NCBI GenBank assembly: GCA_024280395.1
Contig: JAJRQG010000103.1
Location: 1 to 35,941 of the forward strand
Direction: 5' to 3'
DNA from: Gammaproteobacteria bacterium
Lineage (GTDB): Bacteria; Pseudomonadota; Gammaproteobacteria; Xanthomonadales; Marinicellaceae
Length of the DNA stretch: 35,941 bases
A program made the translations under genes and the position numbers. Shown one piece after another: positions 1-8,750 of the stretch. Position 1 is the stretch's first letter. The number at the start of each line of letters is the position of its first letter. The notes below the pieces were generated by a model. The model ran no database searches. It saw only the letters and a program-made list of their open reading frames with translations, and was not told the DNA's origin.

Positions 1-891
1 AATCTGTGCTTGCATCAGTGGTTGTTGTGCCAAAACTTGGGTGGTTGATATTTTGCGTTGATTTAAAAATTGTTTGCTGATGTTGATGCAGCGTTCACCA
101 ATACCTAGCCAACGCATACAGTGTTGAATTCGACCTGGCCCTAATCGCTCTTGTGCCAAGGCAAATCCTGAACCCACTTCTCCGATTAAATTTTCTTTGG
201 GAACTTTGCAGTCATTGAACTCAATTTCTGCATGGCTAAAATAACCCTTGCCTTCTGCACCCATGACCGAAATATTGCGAATCATTTTGTAACCAGGGTT
301 ATCTAAAGGCACAATAATCATGCTGGCACGTTGGTGTTTTTTGGCATTTTCATCTGTCACCACCATGGCGATGGTGAAATCCGCACCATCGGCTGCTGTA
401 GTGAACCATTTTCTGCCGTTGATGTTCCACATGCCATCTTTCAATTCAGCCGTTGAATCTAGCAATGTTGGGTTTGATCCTGCGGTATGGGGCTCGGTCA
501 TAGCAAAGCAACTGCGCATTTCACCTGCTATCAAGGGTTTTAACCATTTTTCTTTTTGTTGATCTGTACCAAATAAATGCAACAATTCTGCATTGCCTGC
601 ATCGGGCGCCTGACAACCAAAAACAAAGTGTCCCAAAGGTGATTGTCCCAAGGCTTCGCCAATCAGTGCTAAATCCACTAGCCCAGAAAACGTGCCTCCA
701 GCATCAGTCGGCATATGTGGTGCCCACAAGCCCAATCTTTTGACTTTTAATCGTGCTTGCTCTAAAGCAGGAAAAAGTTTGTCCCATTGGTGCATTAGGA
801 AGAGGCTTTCCATTGGGAATATCTCTTCATGTAAGAATTGGTTGATGACTTCCAGTTTTTCTTGGGTGGTTGGATTTATATTGAAGTCCAT
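1..891 (-). CDS. Acyl-CoA dehydrogenase family protein (3' end outside window)
   Basis: The reading frame is open from an ATG at 889-891 to the window edge, giving the first 297 residues of a protein that is normally about 400 long. The flavin-binding stretch CFAMTEPHTAGSN and the following WFTTAADGADF are typical of FAD-dependent acyl-CoA dehydrogenases (ACAD10/11-like branch), which oxidise acyl-CoA to 2-enoyl-CoA in the cytoplasm. A good ribosome binding site (AGAGG) lies 6-7 nt before the ATG. The catalytic base region is beyond the edge or not identifiable. The gene diverges from a short-chain dehydrogenase/reductase gene across a TetR-type palindrome, so the two units are probably co-regulated in lipid or acyl-CoA metabolism (inference). 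Substrate chain length cannot be read from the sequence. Confidence 0.9.
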   Translation of the reverse strand, partial: MDFNINPTTQEKLEVINQFLHEEIFPMESLFLMHQWDKLFPALEQARLKVKRLGLWAPHMPTDAGGTFSGLVDLALIGEALGQSPLGHFVFGCQAPDAGNAELLHLFGTDQQKEKWLKPLIAGEMRSCFAMTEPHTAGSNPTLLDSTAELKDGMWNINGRKWFTTAADGADFTIAMVVTDENAKKHQRASMIIVPLDNPGYKMIRNISVMGAEGKGYFSHAEIEFNDCKVPKENLIGEVGSGFALAQERLGPGRIQHCMRWLGIGERCINISKQFLNQRKISTTQVLAQQPLMQAQI

Positions 892-945
892 GGTTGCCTC
901 TTTAGTTATTATTTTTCTAGTGTAGTGGTTTGTTTTGTTTTTGTC

Positions 946-969
946 AATATCGAACGAACGCTCGATATT
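946..969. promoter_or_regulatory. TetR-type operator palindrome
   Basis: Two perfect 8-bp arms, AATATCGA and TCGATATT, flank the core ACGAACGC in the 120-bp gap between the divergent acyl-CoA dehydrogenase and SDR genes. The GAACG/CGCTCG core is of the kind bound by TetR-family repressors of fatty-acid and acyl-CoA genes. No TetR gene is in the window, so the regulator is unknown. The site lies 55 bp upstream of the dehydrogenase start and 43 bp upstream of the SDR start, so it could control both. Confidence 0.7.
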
Positions 970-1011
970 TAATTTGTTTTAGTTTATGATAAATGTCAAG
1001 TAAATCAAACG

Positions 1012-1839
1012 ATGAAACAAAACATGAAAAATATTTTAATCACGGGTGCCGCCAGTGGGCTAGGTAAAGCCATTGCTGAATTGTATGCCGACAAAGGCTG
1101 GCGAATTTTGGTTGTTGACATACAAGATGAGTTGGGGAATGAATTTGTTCAAGAACTCAACAACAAAGGAAAGCAGGCCGAGTATTACCACTGTGATATT
1201 GGCCAAAAAAAGAATTTTGATGCTTTGTATGATCAAGTCAGTGCCAAACACGATTGTATTGATGTGTTAATCAACAATGCAGGTGTTGCCAGTGCAGGAA
1301 CATTGGAAAGTACTACCGAGGCCGAGTGGGATAGATTGATACGCTTGGATTTAATGAGTGTGATTTATGGTACTCAAGCTTTATTGCCATTGTTAAAAAA
1401 ATCAAAAAAAGCCCATATTGCAAGCACCGCCAGTTATGCAGGCTTGGCCAATATGCCAGGGATGATGACTTACAATGTTGCCAAAGCAGGGGTGATTGCC
1501 TTTAGTGAGACATTACACGGAGAAATGGCCATGTACAATATCGGGGTCAGTGTTATTTGCCCTGCATTTTTTCAAACCAATTTAGTACAGTCTATGCAGG
1601 GCGCATCAGATAAGACAAAAGGCTTTATTTCTAACCAAATGCAAACTTCAGGTGTCAGCGCAACCGATGTTGCCAATGATGTATACAATGGTATCAACAA
1701 GCAACAATTCATGATTATTAGCCATGTGCAATCCAGAAGACAAGTTTTAATCAAACGGCTTTTCCCCATATTTTTTATGAAACAGAAAATCAAAATATTC
1801 CTTAAATTAATGCAGGGCATAAAAGGGATAAAAATATGA
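1012..1839 (+). CDS. Short-chain dehydrogenase/reductase (SDR) family oxidoreductase
   Basis: This is a 275-residue classical SDR, an NAD(P)-dependent oxidoreductase. It shows the cofactor motif TGAASGLG (residues 11-18), NNAG near residues 88-91 and the catalytic YNVAK (Tyr154, Lys158). The C-terminal tail is basic and hydrophobic (RRQVLIKRLFPIFFMKQK), which suggests membrane association. An alternative start at 1024 (MKNILITG) fits the family equally well; neither start has a clear ribosome binding site. The stop overlaps the start of the next gene by 4 bp (ATGA), so the two are translationally coupled. The shared palindrome with the divergent acyl-CoA dehydrogenase suggests a role in lipid modification; the substrate is unknown. 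Confidence 0.9.
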   Translation: MKQNMKNILITGAASGLGKAIAELYADKGWRILVVDIQDELGNEFVQELNNKGKQAEYYHCDIGQKKNFDALYDQVSAKHDCIDVLINNAGVASAGTLESTTEAEWDRLIRLDLMSVIYGTQALLPLLKKSKKAHIASTASYAGLANMPGMMTYNVAKAGVIAFSETLHGEMAMYNIGVSVICPAFFQTNLVQSMQGASDKTKGFISNQMQTSGVSATDVANDVYNGINKQQFMIISHVQSRRQVLIKRLFPIFFMKQKIKIFLKLMQGIKGIKI

Positions 1840-2870
1840 GTAAAGAAACAAAAAACTGGATGATTTATGGAGCCAATGGTTATTCGGGAGAGTTAATCGC
1901 TAGACATGCCAAAGCGAATAACTTTACCCCAATCCTTGCTGGTAGAAATCAAGCCAGCATCGAATCCTTGGCAAAAGAATTGGATTGCGAGTTCCGCATT
2001 TTTGATTTATCTGACCCAAGCAATATTGTGAAAAACCTAGAAAGTATGGATGCCGTTATTCACTGTGCTGGGCCTTTTTCTGCCACTGCCGAACCCATGA
2101 TCAAGGCTTGTATTGAAAGCAAAACCCATTATCTAGACATAACAGGTGAGATTGCTGTTTTTGAAATGGCAAAGTCTTATAATCAACAAGCTAAAGATGC
2201 GGGTATCGTACTGTGCCCAGGAGTAGGATTTGACGTAATTCCTACCGATTGTTTGGCTTCACAATTAAAAGAAATCATGCCCGATGCCACGCATTTGGCT
2301 TTGGGGTTTGACTCAAAATCGGGCTTTTCTCCGGGTACAGCCAAAACTTCAGTCGAAGGATTATCAAAAGGTGGAAGAGTACGCAAAAATGGAGAAATAA
2401 TACAAGTTCCTTTGGCATTTAAAACCCGAAAAATCGACTTTGGAGCGGGTGAAAAACTGGCCATGAGCATTCCTTGGGGCGATGTATCTACTGCACATTT
2501 CACCACCAATATCCCCAATATTGAGGTATATATTCCTGCCTCACCGAATTTGGTTAAAAAACTAAAGAGAATGAATTACATCAGGCCACTACTTGGGCTT
2601 GGCTTCGTGCAAAACTTCTTGAAAAAACGCATCGAAAAATCTGTACGTGGCCCCAGTGAAAAAACCCGTGCCAAACTCAACACTTATTTGTGGGGAGAGG
2701 TTAAAAATGCCAAAGGCGAAGTCAAAACATTGCGCCTAGAATGTAGCAATGGCTATACATTAACCATGACCGGCAGTGTGAAAATGGTTGAATACGTCTT
2801 AAATACCGACAAAACGGGTTATCAAACACCGACCACTTTGGTGAATAATAAGCTTTTGGATGAAATTTAG
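1836..2870 (+). CDS. Saccharopine dehydrogenase-like NAD(P)-binding protein (trans-acting enoyl reductase type)
   Basis: The protein has 344 residues and an N-terminal Rossmann fold with the motif YGANGYSGELIARHA (residues 11-25), which marks the saccharopine dehydrogenase NADP-binding family. Members of this branch include trans-acting enoyl reductases and membrane-linked lipid reductases rather than true lysine-pathway enzymes. The central CPGVGFDVIPTDCLA segment is characteristic of the branch. The start overlaps the SDR stop by 4 bp and has an AGGGA ribosome binding site, so the pair forms one operon. It probably acts on an acyl or lipid substrate with the SDR (inference). The next gene is convergent, with no clear terminator in the 32-bp gap. 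Confidence 0.85.
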   Translation: MSKETKNWMIYGANGYSGELIARHAKANNFTPILAGRNQASIESLAKELDCEFRIFDLSDPSNIVKNLESMDAVIHCAGPFSATAEPMIKACIESKTHYLDITGEIAVFEMAKSYNQQAKDAGIVLCPGVGFDVIPTDCLASQLKEIMPDATHLALGFDSKSGFSPGTAKTSVEGLSKGGRVRKNGEIIQVPLAFKTRKIDFGAGEKLAMSIPWGDVSTAHFTTNIPNIEVYIPASPNLVKKLKRMNYIRPLLGLGFVQNFLKKRIEKSVRGPSEKTRAKLNTYLWGEVKNAKGEVKTLRLECSNGYTLTMTGSVKMVEYVLNTDKTGYQTPTTLVNNKLLDEI

Positions 2871-2902
2871 AACACTGTATCCGAGCTTTAAAATCCATTT
2901 GA

Positions 2903-4294
2903 TTATTTCAACGTTTTTATAAGGTCATAAGCAAGCTCGTCTATTTGTCTACTGTTTCGATTGAAAGCAGAGACATTTGAAAGAATAATTATTCCCTCTT
3001 GTAATTTTGGAATGATTATCATTGATGATCTATAGCCACCTGTGCCGCCATTGTGTTCGTAGATGTCATTGCCATTTAATTTTTTGTTTATAAGCCAACC
3101 AAGCCCAATACTCTTACTCCAAGCATTGTTGGTTCTCTGGCGGGTTAATGCCATGGCTTTGTTAGATTGATCAAATTGCGCCAGTGCAAATTTTGTCAGG
3201 TCTTCTACTGATGATAGTATGGCCCCAGCTCCTGATAACACATTCAAATCCCAGTTTGGAGTGATGTCTCCGTTTGCATTTAAGCCTTTAATTAATAGTT
3301 GTTCAACCGTATTTATATTTGTCGTAGAGTTTGTCATTTTAAAAGGTTTAAAAATCATTTCATCCAATAGTTGTTGATAACTTTTATGGGTTATTTTTGA
3401 TAAGGTATAACCCAATATGCCAACTCCTACATTTGAATAAGCAAAAGATTTCTGATTGAGACTTAATTCTTTTTCAAGATACGCCCTTAACTGTTCAATT
3501 CCATAGTTTTTAAAAGGATTATTGCTATTAGTAGTATTGGAATTAAAATTACTGGGCATGCGAGGCAAACCTGAATGATGTGATGCCAGCTCCTTGAAAC
3601 TGATTTTTGCATTGTCTTTAAATGTTATATCTAAGTACTTGTCAATTGTGTCATCAAGATCAATCTTTCCATCAAGCACTAAATTGGCAAGCAATGTTGA
3701 AGTAAAGACCTTGGTAATAGAACCTATTTCAAAGACATTGTTGTGATTATCAACTTTGATCAGTTCATCATCTCTACGCAGCAACCCAAAATAATCTACT
3801 TTTCCTGCTTCAATTAAGGCAATTGATATCTGCGTGTTGTTTGGAAACAAATGACTGTGCTCAATGATTATATCCAACTGTTTTTCACTCAGTGGTGTTT
3901 CACTGGCACTAATTCTGCTTGTGGCTGGTTTAACTTTTTCAGTAAAGGGAAAGACATACAAACCACTTATATTTTCACCTTTGTCACTGGTCAACCGGAT
4001 AGACAGAACTGAGTTACTGAATTGTGTTTTATAAATTGAGCTAGCCTTGCCTAATGACTCAAAAAACTCAACTGCTTTTATTTCTCCGTCTTCATTTTTT
4101 AATCTTGTAAAAAATGCAGTGCTTTTGGTTAATGGCAATGCTATCTTCATTTCGTCGGAATAAAGTGCAAATATCTTTTGATACTCACTTGCGTTGTAAT
4201 GTTCAACCAGCTGCGACATCAGCTTTTTATGTACACTCGATTCGGCACAGACTAAATTTGAGAGGAGTAATAATGTAATAATTATAGATTTCAT
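2903..4294 (-). CDS. Secreted serine hydrolase, class C beta-lactamase/PBP4* family
   Basis: This 463-residue protein begins with a clear signal peptide (MKSIIITLLLLSNLVCA). Residues ~20-120 resemble a small DUF3887-type domain (inferred from composition). Residues ~135-463 form a beta-lactamase-like serine hydrolase with all three active-site motifs: SITK (Ser192, Lys195), YSN (Tyr286) and HNGGTGG (His414). Such proteins are periplasmic or secreted esterases, peptidases or D-aminopeptidases; few are true beta-lactamases. The HNG triad in place of KTG is usual for the non-lactamase members. It is a single gene between convergent neighbours, with no obvious ribosome binding site. A link to the BlaI/M56 pair 4 kb away is possible but not shown. 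Confidence 0.9.
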   Translation of the reverse strand: MKSIIITLLLLSNLVCAESSVHKKLMSQLVEHYNASEYQKIFALYSDEMKIALPLTKSTAFFTRLKNEDGEIKAVEFFESLGKASSIYKTQFSNSVLSIRLTSDKGENISGLYVFPFTEKVKPATSRISASETPLSEKQLDIIIEHSHLFPNNTQISIALIEAGKVDYFGLLRRDDELIKVDNHNNVFEIGSITKVFTSTLLANLVLDGKIDLDDTIDKYLDITFKDNAKISFKELASHHSGLPRMPSNFNSNTTNSNNPFKNYGIEQLRAYLEKELSLNQKSFAYSNVGVGILGYTLSKITHKSYQQLLDEMIFKPFKMTNSTTNINTVEQLLIKGLNANGDITPNWDLNVLSGAGAILSSVEDLTKFALAQFDQSNKAMALTRQRTNNAWSKSIGLGWLINKKLNGNDIYEHNGGTGGYRSSMIIIPKLQEGIIILSNVSAFNRNSRQIDELAYDLIKTLK

Positions 4295-4366
4295 GTGAAC
4301 AAAGCCAGTTTAAAGTTAAATCATAGCAGTTTTTACAACAAAATTATATGGGCTTGTAAACCTTCG

Positions 4367-6283
4367 TTACGATCCCTCAATCCATTGCAACACTTCCGCG
4401 TAAGGATATTGTTCTAATTTAGCAAAATTCGGAAGTTGTCTAATTTTGTATTTTCTAAAAATTGGTGTGGCAATACCACACAGGTATTTACATAAATTGC
4501 TGTGGCTGTATTTGTCTGCGATTTGTTCAACAAACTCACCTGTTAATTGTTGAAAATCATATTCATCAATGGACTGTAAGTTGTTTGGACTTGAAAAGTC
4601 TGCTTGACCATTTATACAATGCGAACAATGGCCACATTTGTCAAAGTCTAAGTCTTCACCAAAATAGTTGGCCAGTTGTTTGCTCAGACATTTATCTGCT
4701 GCAAAAAAATCTAGCATATTGTGTATTCTTTTGATCTCAACGGATTCTTTTTGGCTAAATTTTTCAAACATCTCATCTGCCAACACTTCAATATCAAAAT
4801 CTTTGTTCACTATTGAAAACCGTTCCACCGCTTGTTTTGCCTGAAGCTCCAGAAGGCCCTTTTCTTCAAAGTATTCTAAAGCCACAATAATGCGGTTACG
4901 ATCTGTTTGGTAATTTTTCAAAATGGACTGTATATCCACATAAGTAAACTTTTGTTTAACCGTACAATTGGCAAAAAGTGCCGAAATAAATGCCTTCCTT
5001 TCTCCTTGAAACCTATTGATAATGGCTTGAGTATCTTGCAAGTTTTTAAAGGAATACTCTTCAAAATACGTGTATTGTGGCTTGATAATTCCGTCCATTT
5101 CCAAATAGACCAACAACGTTTTTAACGGCAATACCCGTATATTGGTTTCATTTGATAATGACACCATCTTTATTTCCCAAAAGGGTTCTTGAGTGATTTT
5201 TATTTGTTCAAGCAATTGTTTAATCGCAACTTTTTCTGGCGTATCTCCGTACACGAAATTTTCTTGTATGTTCAAACTGTCATTATTGGCCATAATTTCA
5301 CACAAAGCAGTTTGCCCATCGCGGCCTGAACGACCAATTTCTTGTGAATAATTTTCAATCGACTTAGGCAAGTCATAATGAATAACTCGACGTACATTAC
5401 TTTTATCAATACCCATACCAAAGGCAATAGTGGCTACAATACAAGGAATAGAACCTTGCATAAATTGATTTTGTATCAGTTCTTTTTCTTCGGTTTTCAT
5501 GCCCGCATGAAAGTGATGGCTGTTGATGCCATTGTCTTTGAGGTAGTCTGATACCCATTGTGCCGTTTTTTGTAAAGTCACATAAACAATGGTAGGTGCT
5601 TTGGCATCTTCTTGTATTCGTTTTAACAAGCTTAGTTTTCGTTGTTGTACCGGTGTTGGACTCATTTGTAAAAACAGGTTGTTGCGATAAAATCCTGTTA
5701 TAACCACATCTTCAGTTTGTATGGAGAATTTTTCCTGCATGTCGACTATTACTTGCTTGGTGGCTGTTGCCGTCAACAACAAGGTTTGTGAAATATTAAA
5801 TTCTTGCTTATATAAAGGCAATTTTAAATAATCGGGTCTGAAATTGTGCCCCCATTCAGAAATACAATGGGCTTCATCAACCACCAACAAAGAAATTTGC
5901 ATGCGTTGTAATTGCGATCTAAATCGTTCGTTTTTAAATCGCTCAACCGAAATCATGAGAATCTTTAACTCGTTTTGTTTGGCTTTTTCCAACACTTGGT
6001 TGTACTGTTCGCGCTCCAATGAAGAATCCAAGCGTGCCGCTGAAACATTGTGTTTTAATAAAAAATCTAACTGATCTTTCATCAATGACAACAAAGGTGA
6101 CACCACCAAGGTAATGCCTGGCAGTTGCAATGCGGGCAATTGATAGCACAAAGATTTCCCAGACCCCGTGGGGAATATCGCACAGGCAGATTTACCTGCC
6201 AGTATTTTTGTTATGGTCTCTTGTTGACCTTTTTTGAAAGATTCAAAGCCGAAAGTTTGTTGTAGTTGTGTTATGATATTCAT
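4367..6283 (-). CDS. RecQ-family ATP-dependent DNA helicase
   Basis: This 638-residue superfamily 2 helicase unwinds DNA 3' to 5' in repair and recombination. Visible motifs are Walker A FPTGSGKS (Lys43), DEAH (136-139) within the RecQ signature DEAHCISEWGHNFRPDY, the SAT-like LLTATATK, and motif VI with QEIGRSGRDGQ. A zinc-binding cluster follows near residues 530-555 (CLSKQL...CGHCSHC). No HRDC domain is evident at the C terminus, which differs from E. coli RecQ. The signature SEWGHNFRPDY is the form found in RecQ paralogues outside the classic enterobacterial type, so a recQ label is not certain. The start has a strong AAGGAG ribosome binding site 8 nt upstream. Confidence 0.93.
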   Translation of the reverse strand: MNIITQLQQTFGFESFKKGQQETITKILAGKSACAIFPTGSGKSLCYQLPALQLPGITLVVSPLLSLMKDQLDFLLKHNVSAARLDSSLEREQYNQVLEKAKQNELKILMISVERFKNERFRSQLQRMQISLLVVDEAHCISEWGHNFRPDYLKLPLYKQEFNISQTLLLTATATKQVIVDMQEKFSIQTEDVVITGFYRNNLFLQMSPTPVQQRKLSLLKRIQEDAKAPTIVYVTLQKTAQWVSDYLKDNGINSHHFHAGMKTEEKELIQNQFMQGSIPCIVATIAFGMGIDKSNVRRVIHYDLPKSIENYSQEIGRSGRDGQTALCEIMANNDSLNIQENFVYGDTPEKVAIKQLLEQIKITQEPFWEIKMVSLSNETNIRVLPLKTLLVYLEMDGIIKPQYTYFEEYSFKNLQDTQAIINRFQGERKAFISALFANCTVKQKFTYVDIQSILKNYQTDRNRIIVALEYFEEKGLLELQAKQAVERFSIVNKDFDIEVLADEMFEKFSQKESVEIKRIHNMLDFFAADKCLSKQLANYFGEDLDFDKCGHCSHCINGQADFSSPNNLQSIDEYDFQQLTGEFVEQIADKYSHSNLCKYLCGIATPIFRKYKIRQLPNFAKLEQYPYAEVLQWIEGS

Positions 6284-6383
6284 GACATTCTCCTTATTGA
6301 TTAAATTAATTCCTTTTCAACAGTCTGAATAATAACTTAATCTGTTACAATATTCAATTCAAAAAATTACTCAGAGAAAAGAC

Positions 6384-7133
6384 ATGAAATTTATATTGTT
6401 ATTACTTTTTACTTTTACCGCTTATGCCGATGACTTCAAGGGTGTTGAAGACAAATTAAATACAGCTCTAAAAGCTGAAATAAGAACCGAAAAAGATAAA
6501 GACCGCGATAGAAATAGAAGACCTGTTTCAACGCTAAAGTTTATGGGTTTACATGATGACATGAAAGTGGTTGAATTGATTCCAGGCGGTGGTTGGTATA
6601 CCAAACTTTTAGCACCTGTATTACAAGAAAAGGGTGAGCTCTACCTGGCCTATGGCACTGGCGGAGTTGCAAAAAACCTATTAAAAGACAACAAAGATTT
6701 TGAGCATGTTTCGGTTGTAGCGACAGATGCCAAACTGTATCGAAAAGAAGGTGCTAAATTCTATTCATTAGAAAATGCCGATTTGGGTTTAAAGAAAATG
6801 GACATGATATTAACCTTCAGAAATTACCACAACTTCGCTTTTGAAGGCAGAAAAGCCATGAATGATGCTGCCTATGATTCGCTTAAAATGGGCGGGATTT
6901 ATGGTGTAGTTGATCACACACGCAGACACATGCAAGCCGACGACAATGAAAACAGAAGACGCATTGATCCTGTATTGGCCATCAAAGAAATACAGGATGC
7001 TGGATTTATCTTGATAGATTATACTGATTTGCACTACCGTCCAGATGATGAATTGCGTTACGAAGTCGGCAGAAAAACCGTCACAGGTAATACGGACAGA
7101 TTCACCATGAAATTCAAAAAAGTTAAGAAATAA
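6384..7133 (+). CDS. Exported class I SAM methyltransferase-like protein (COG4798 type)
   Basis: The protein has 249 residues and an N-terminal signal peptide (MKFILLLLFTFTAYA), so it is predicted to reach the periplasm. The rest resembles the COG4798 'predicted methyltransferase' family: RPVSTLKFMGL followed by the glycine-rich motif I VVELIPGGGWYTK and later YGVVDHTRR. The family's substrate and the source of SAM in the periplasm are not known, so some members may not be active methyltransferases. It is a single gene. A TACAAT hexamer at 6346-6351 may be its -10 box, and a weak AGAGAA ribosome binding site precedes the ATG. Confidence 0.85.
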   Translation: MKFILLLLFTFTAYADDFKGVEDKLNTALKAEIRTEKDKDRDRNRRPVSTLKFMGLHDDMKVVELIPGGGWYTKLLAPVLQEKGELYLAYGTGGVAKNLLKDNKDFEHVSVVATDAKLYRKEGAKFYSLENADLGLKKMDMILTFRNYHNFAFEGRKAMNDAAYDSLKMGGIYGVVDHTRRHMQADDNENRRRIDPVLAIKEIQDAGFILIDYTDLHYRPDDELRYEVGRKTVTGNTDRFTMKFKKVKK

Positions 7134-7309
7134 GAGCAAAAGTACAATTTACCATGAAGAACATGTAGAACTTGAAGTATAAGAAAACGAGCATGTTTTA
7201 AATAGATAACTCTAAAACACTGTTAATATTTAAATAAACATTCATTAAACCTTCATTCTCTTCATGAACTTCATGGTGAAAAATGTTCTTTCAAGTTGCT
7301 TGGTAAACC

Positions 7310-8290
7310 CTAAAGACTGTCATCCTCGCGAAGGCGGGGATCCAGTTTATCACTCACCTCATTTGTTGGTGGCTGATACTTATCAATCAAATACAAAGGT
7401 CGTTGTTTGTTTTCTTCAAATAAACGGCCCAAGTATTCGCCAATAATTCCTAAAGCCATTAATTGAATCCCACCTAAAAATAAGATAACCACCATCATGG
7501 TTGGATAGCCTTGTGGGTCACCACCAAATATCAAGGCTTTGACAATAACCTTTATACCATAAGCAAACGAAAGCAGTGCAACAAGGGTACCTATCCACGT
7601 TGCAAACCGCAAAGGAACATAAGAGAAAGAAGTGATTCCATCAACTGCAAAAGAAAAAAGCTTTCTAAAGTTAAATTTTGTGGTTCCTGCAGCGCGTTCT
7701 TTCCGGTCGAAATAAATCGCTTTTTGTTTGTAACCAACCCATGCAAAAATTCCCTTCATAAAACGATTGCTTTCACGCAATTTATTGATGGCTTTAACCG
7801 CCTTAATATCCATCAAGCGGTAATCTCCCGTGTCCTTTGGGATCGAGATGTTGCTCATTTTATTAATAATTTTATAAAACCATGAAGCCGTGGCTTTTTT
7901 TATAAATGTTTCACCTTCCCGTGCCTTACGTGTAGCATATACCACATCAAAACCGTTGTGCCATTCATCCAACATCAAAGGGATTAACTCAGGTGGATCC
8001 TGTAAATCGACATCAATCACCACCACTACATCTGCATTGGCATGATCCAATCCTGCCGTAAGGGCATATTCTTTTCCAAAATTTCTGCTCAAAGTGATAA
8101 AACCAATGCGGTCATCTTTGTGCCGCAAAAACTCAATGTGTTGTACCGTACCATCGGTTGATCCATCATCAACAAACAACAGGGTCCAATTGACATCACA
8201 GGTGGCCAGAATTTGTTTCATTTTTTCATAAAACAAATCCACCACTTCTTGCTCGTTAAATACCGGTACGATTATTTGAAGATTACTCAT
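7310..8290 (-). CDS. Family 2 glycosyltransferase, polyprenyl-phosphate sugar transferase type, with REP-derived tail
   Basis: This 326-residue GT2 enzyme has the GT-A start IIVPVFNEQEVV, DDGSTDGT and the metal-binding VIDVDLQDP. Two C-terminal membrane helices (about residues 230-255 and 265-290) give the architecture of GtrB/DPM1-like proteins, which load a sugar onto polyprenyl phosphate at the inner face of the membrane. The last residues, LDPRLREDDSL, are encoded by a REP-like palindrome at 7316-7346, so the natural C terminus has been replaced or extended. The promoter hexamer TATAAT on this strand (8298-8303) ends 7 nt before the ATG and there is no Shine-Dalgarno, so the mRNA is probably leaderless. 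The gene diverges from the BlaI-like gene. Confidence 0.92.
   Translation of the reverse strand: MSNLQIIVPVFNEQEVVDLFYEKMKQILATCDVNWTLLFVDDGSTDGTVQHIEFLRHKDDRIGFITLSRNFGKEYALTAGLDHANADVVVVIDVDLQDPPELIPLMLDEWHNGFDVVYATRKAREGETFIKKATASWFYKIINKMSNISIPKDTGDYRLMDIKAVKAINKLRESNRFMKGIFAWVGYKQKAIYFDRKERAAGTTKFNFRKLFSFAVDGITSFSYVPLRFATWIGTLVALLSFAYGIKVIVKALIFGGDPQGYPTMMVVILFLGGIQLMALGIIGEYLGRLFEENKQRPLYLIDKYQPPTNEVSDKLDPRLREDDSL
7316..7346. repeat. REP-like palindromic element (DPRLREDD type)
   Basis: An imperfect palindrome with ends ACTG and CAGT; the central stem pairs ATCCTCGC with GCGGGGAT around a GAAG loop. It is GC-rich in an AT-rich setting. This sequence type is a widespread intergenic repeat in proteobacteria and, read in one frame, encodes DPRLREDD. 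Here it overlaps the last codons of the glycosyltransferase gene and could also act as a transcript-end hairpin. Only one copy of this type is seen in the window. Confidence 0.85.
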
Positions 8291-8297
8291 GGCGAAT

Positions 8298-8303
8298 ATT
8301 ATA
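8298..8303 (-). promoter_or_regulatory. -10 box of the glycosyltransferase gene (leaderless)
   Basis: A consensus TATAAT on the minus strand ends 7 nt before the start codon at 8288-8290. Transcription would begin at or within 1-2 nt of the ATG, and no Shine-Dalgarno is present. No good -35 hexamer is seen. Confidence 0.55.
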
Positions 8304-8326
8304 ACCCAATAATTGTTTCATAACTA

Positions 8327-8355
8327 TTGACAATACAAACTATTATCTCTACACT
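8327..8355 (+). promoter_or_regulatory. Sigma-70 promoter of the BlaI/M56 operon
   Basis: A perfect -35 box, TTGACA (8327-8332), is followed after exactly 17 bp by the -10 box TACACT (8350-8355). The predicted transcript start is near 8362, giving a leader of about 24 nt. The -10 box lies inside the left arm of the operator palindrome, so repressor binding would block RNA polymerase directly. Confidence 0.75.
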
Positions 8356-8385
8356 TGTCGTGATTAAATCGACAAGCGTAGAGAT
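8345..8385. promoter_or_regulatory. BlaI/MecI-type operator, 16-bp inverted repeat
   Basis: The arms at 8345-8360 and 8370-8385 match at 15 of 16 positions, with a 9-bp spacer. Each arm contains a TACA-CT-TGT-like half operator, the pattern recognised by BlaI/MecI/CopY repressors. The right arm ends on the base before the ATG of the blaI-like gene, so the same sequence could also fold as an RNA hairpin over the ribosome entry site. This strongly suggests autoregulation. Confidence 0.8.
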
Positions 8386-8748
8386 ATGAAACTATCAGAA
8401 TTTGAATTAGAAGTCATTAACCTGCTGTGGGAGTTAAAAGAGTCTACCGCTCCAGAGTTGCACAGACACATCATTAAACATAAACAAGTCACCTATTCAA
8501 CAGTTAAAACAATTATTGACCGGCTTGAAAAAAAGCAGGCAATAAAACGCATTAAGAATTTTGGACGTACCATTGTTTATGCTCCAGCGATAAAACAAGA
8601 GTCTTTACAAAAACCCATGATAAAGAAGTTTATCGAGAAAGTGTGTGCAGGCAATCCTCGTTTATTGCTCAATCACCTTTTGGAAGATGAAAAATTATCC
8701 GATGATGATATTGCTTACCTACAATCAATCATAAACAAAAGGAAATAA
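8386..8748 (+). CDS. BlaI/MecI/CopY family transcriptional repressor
   Basis: This 120-residue protein matches the length and form of BlaI/MecI repressors: an N-terminal winged helix (LSEFELEVINLLWELKES, then the recognition segment YSTVKTIIDRLEKK, about residues 45-60) and a short C-terminal dimerisation region. Such repressors are inactivated when a partner M56 membrane protease senses a signal. The partner gene follows after 2 bp. The start is fixed by the operator that ends immediately before it. No beta-lactamase gene is adjacent, so the regulon may be something other than drug resistance. Confidence 0.93.
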   Translation: MKLSEFELEVINLLWELKESTAPELHRHIIKHKQVTYSTVKTIIDRLEKKQAIKRIKNFGRTIVYAPAIKQESLQKPMIKKFIEKVCAGNPRLLLNHLLEDEKLSDDDIAYLQSIINKRK

Positions 8749-8750
8749 TT

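Noticed and set aside
320-925. Two plus-strand open frames
   Set aside because: They lie opposite the acyl-CoA dehydrogenase, which has clear family motifs on the minus strand; no start signals or recognisable content.
2903-4294. True beta-lactamase controlled by the nearby BlaI/M56 pair
   Set aside because: The third motif is HNG rather than KTG, there is an extra N-terminal domain, it lies 4 kb away with other genes between, and no BlaI-like operator is seen upstream of it.
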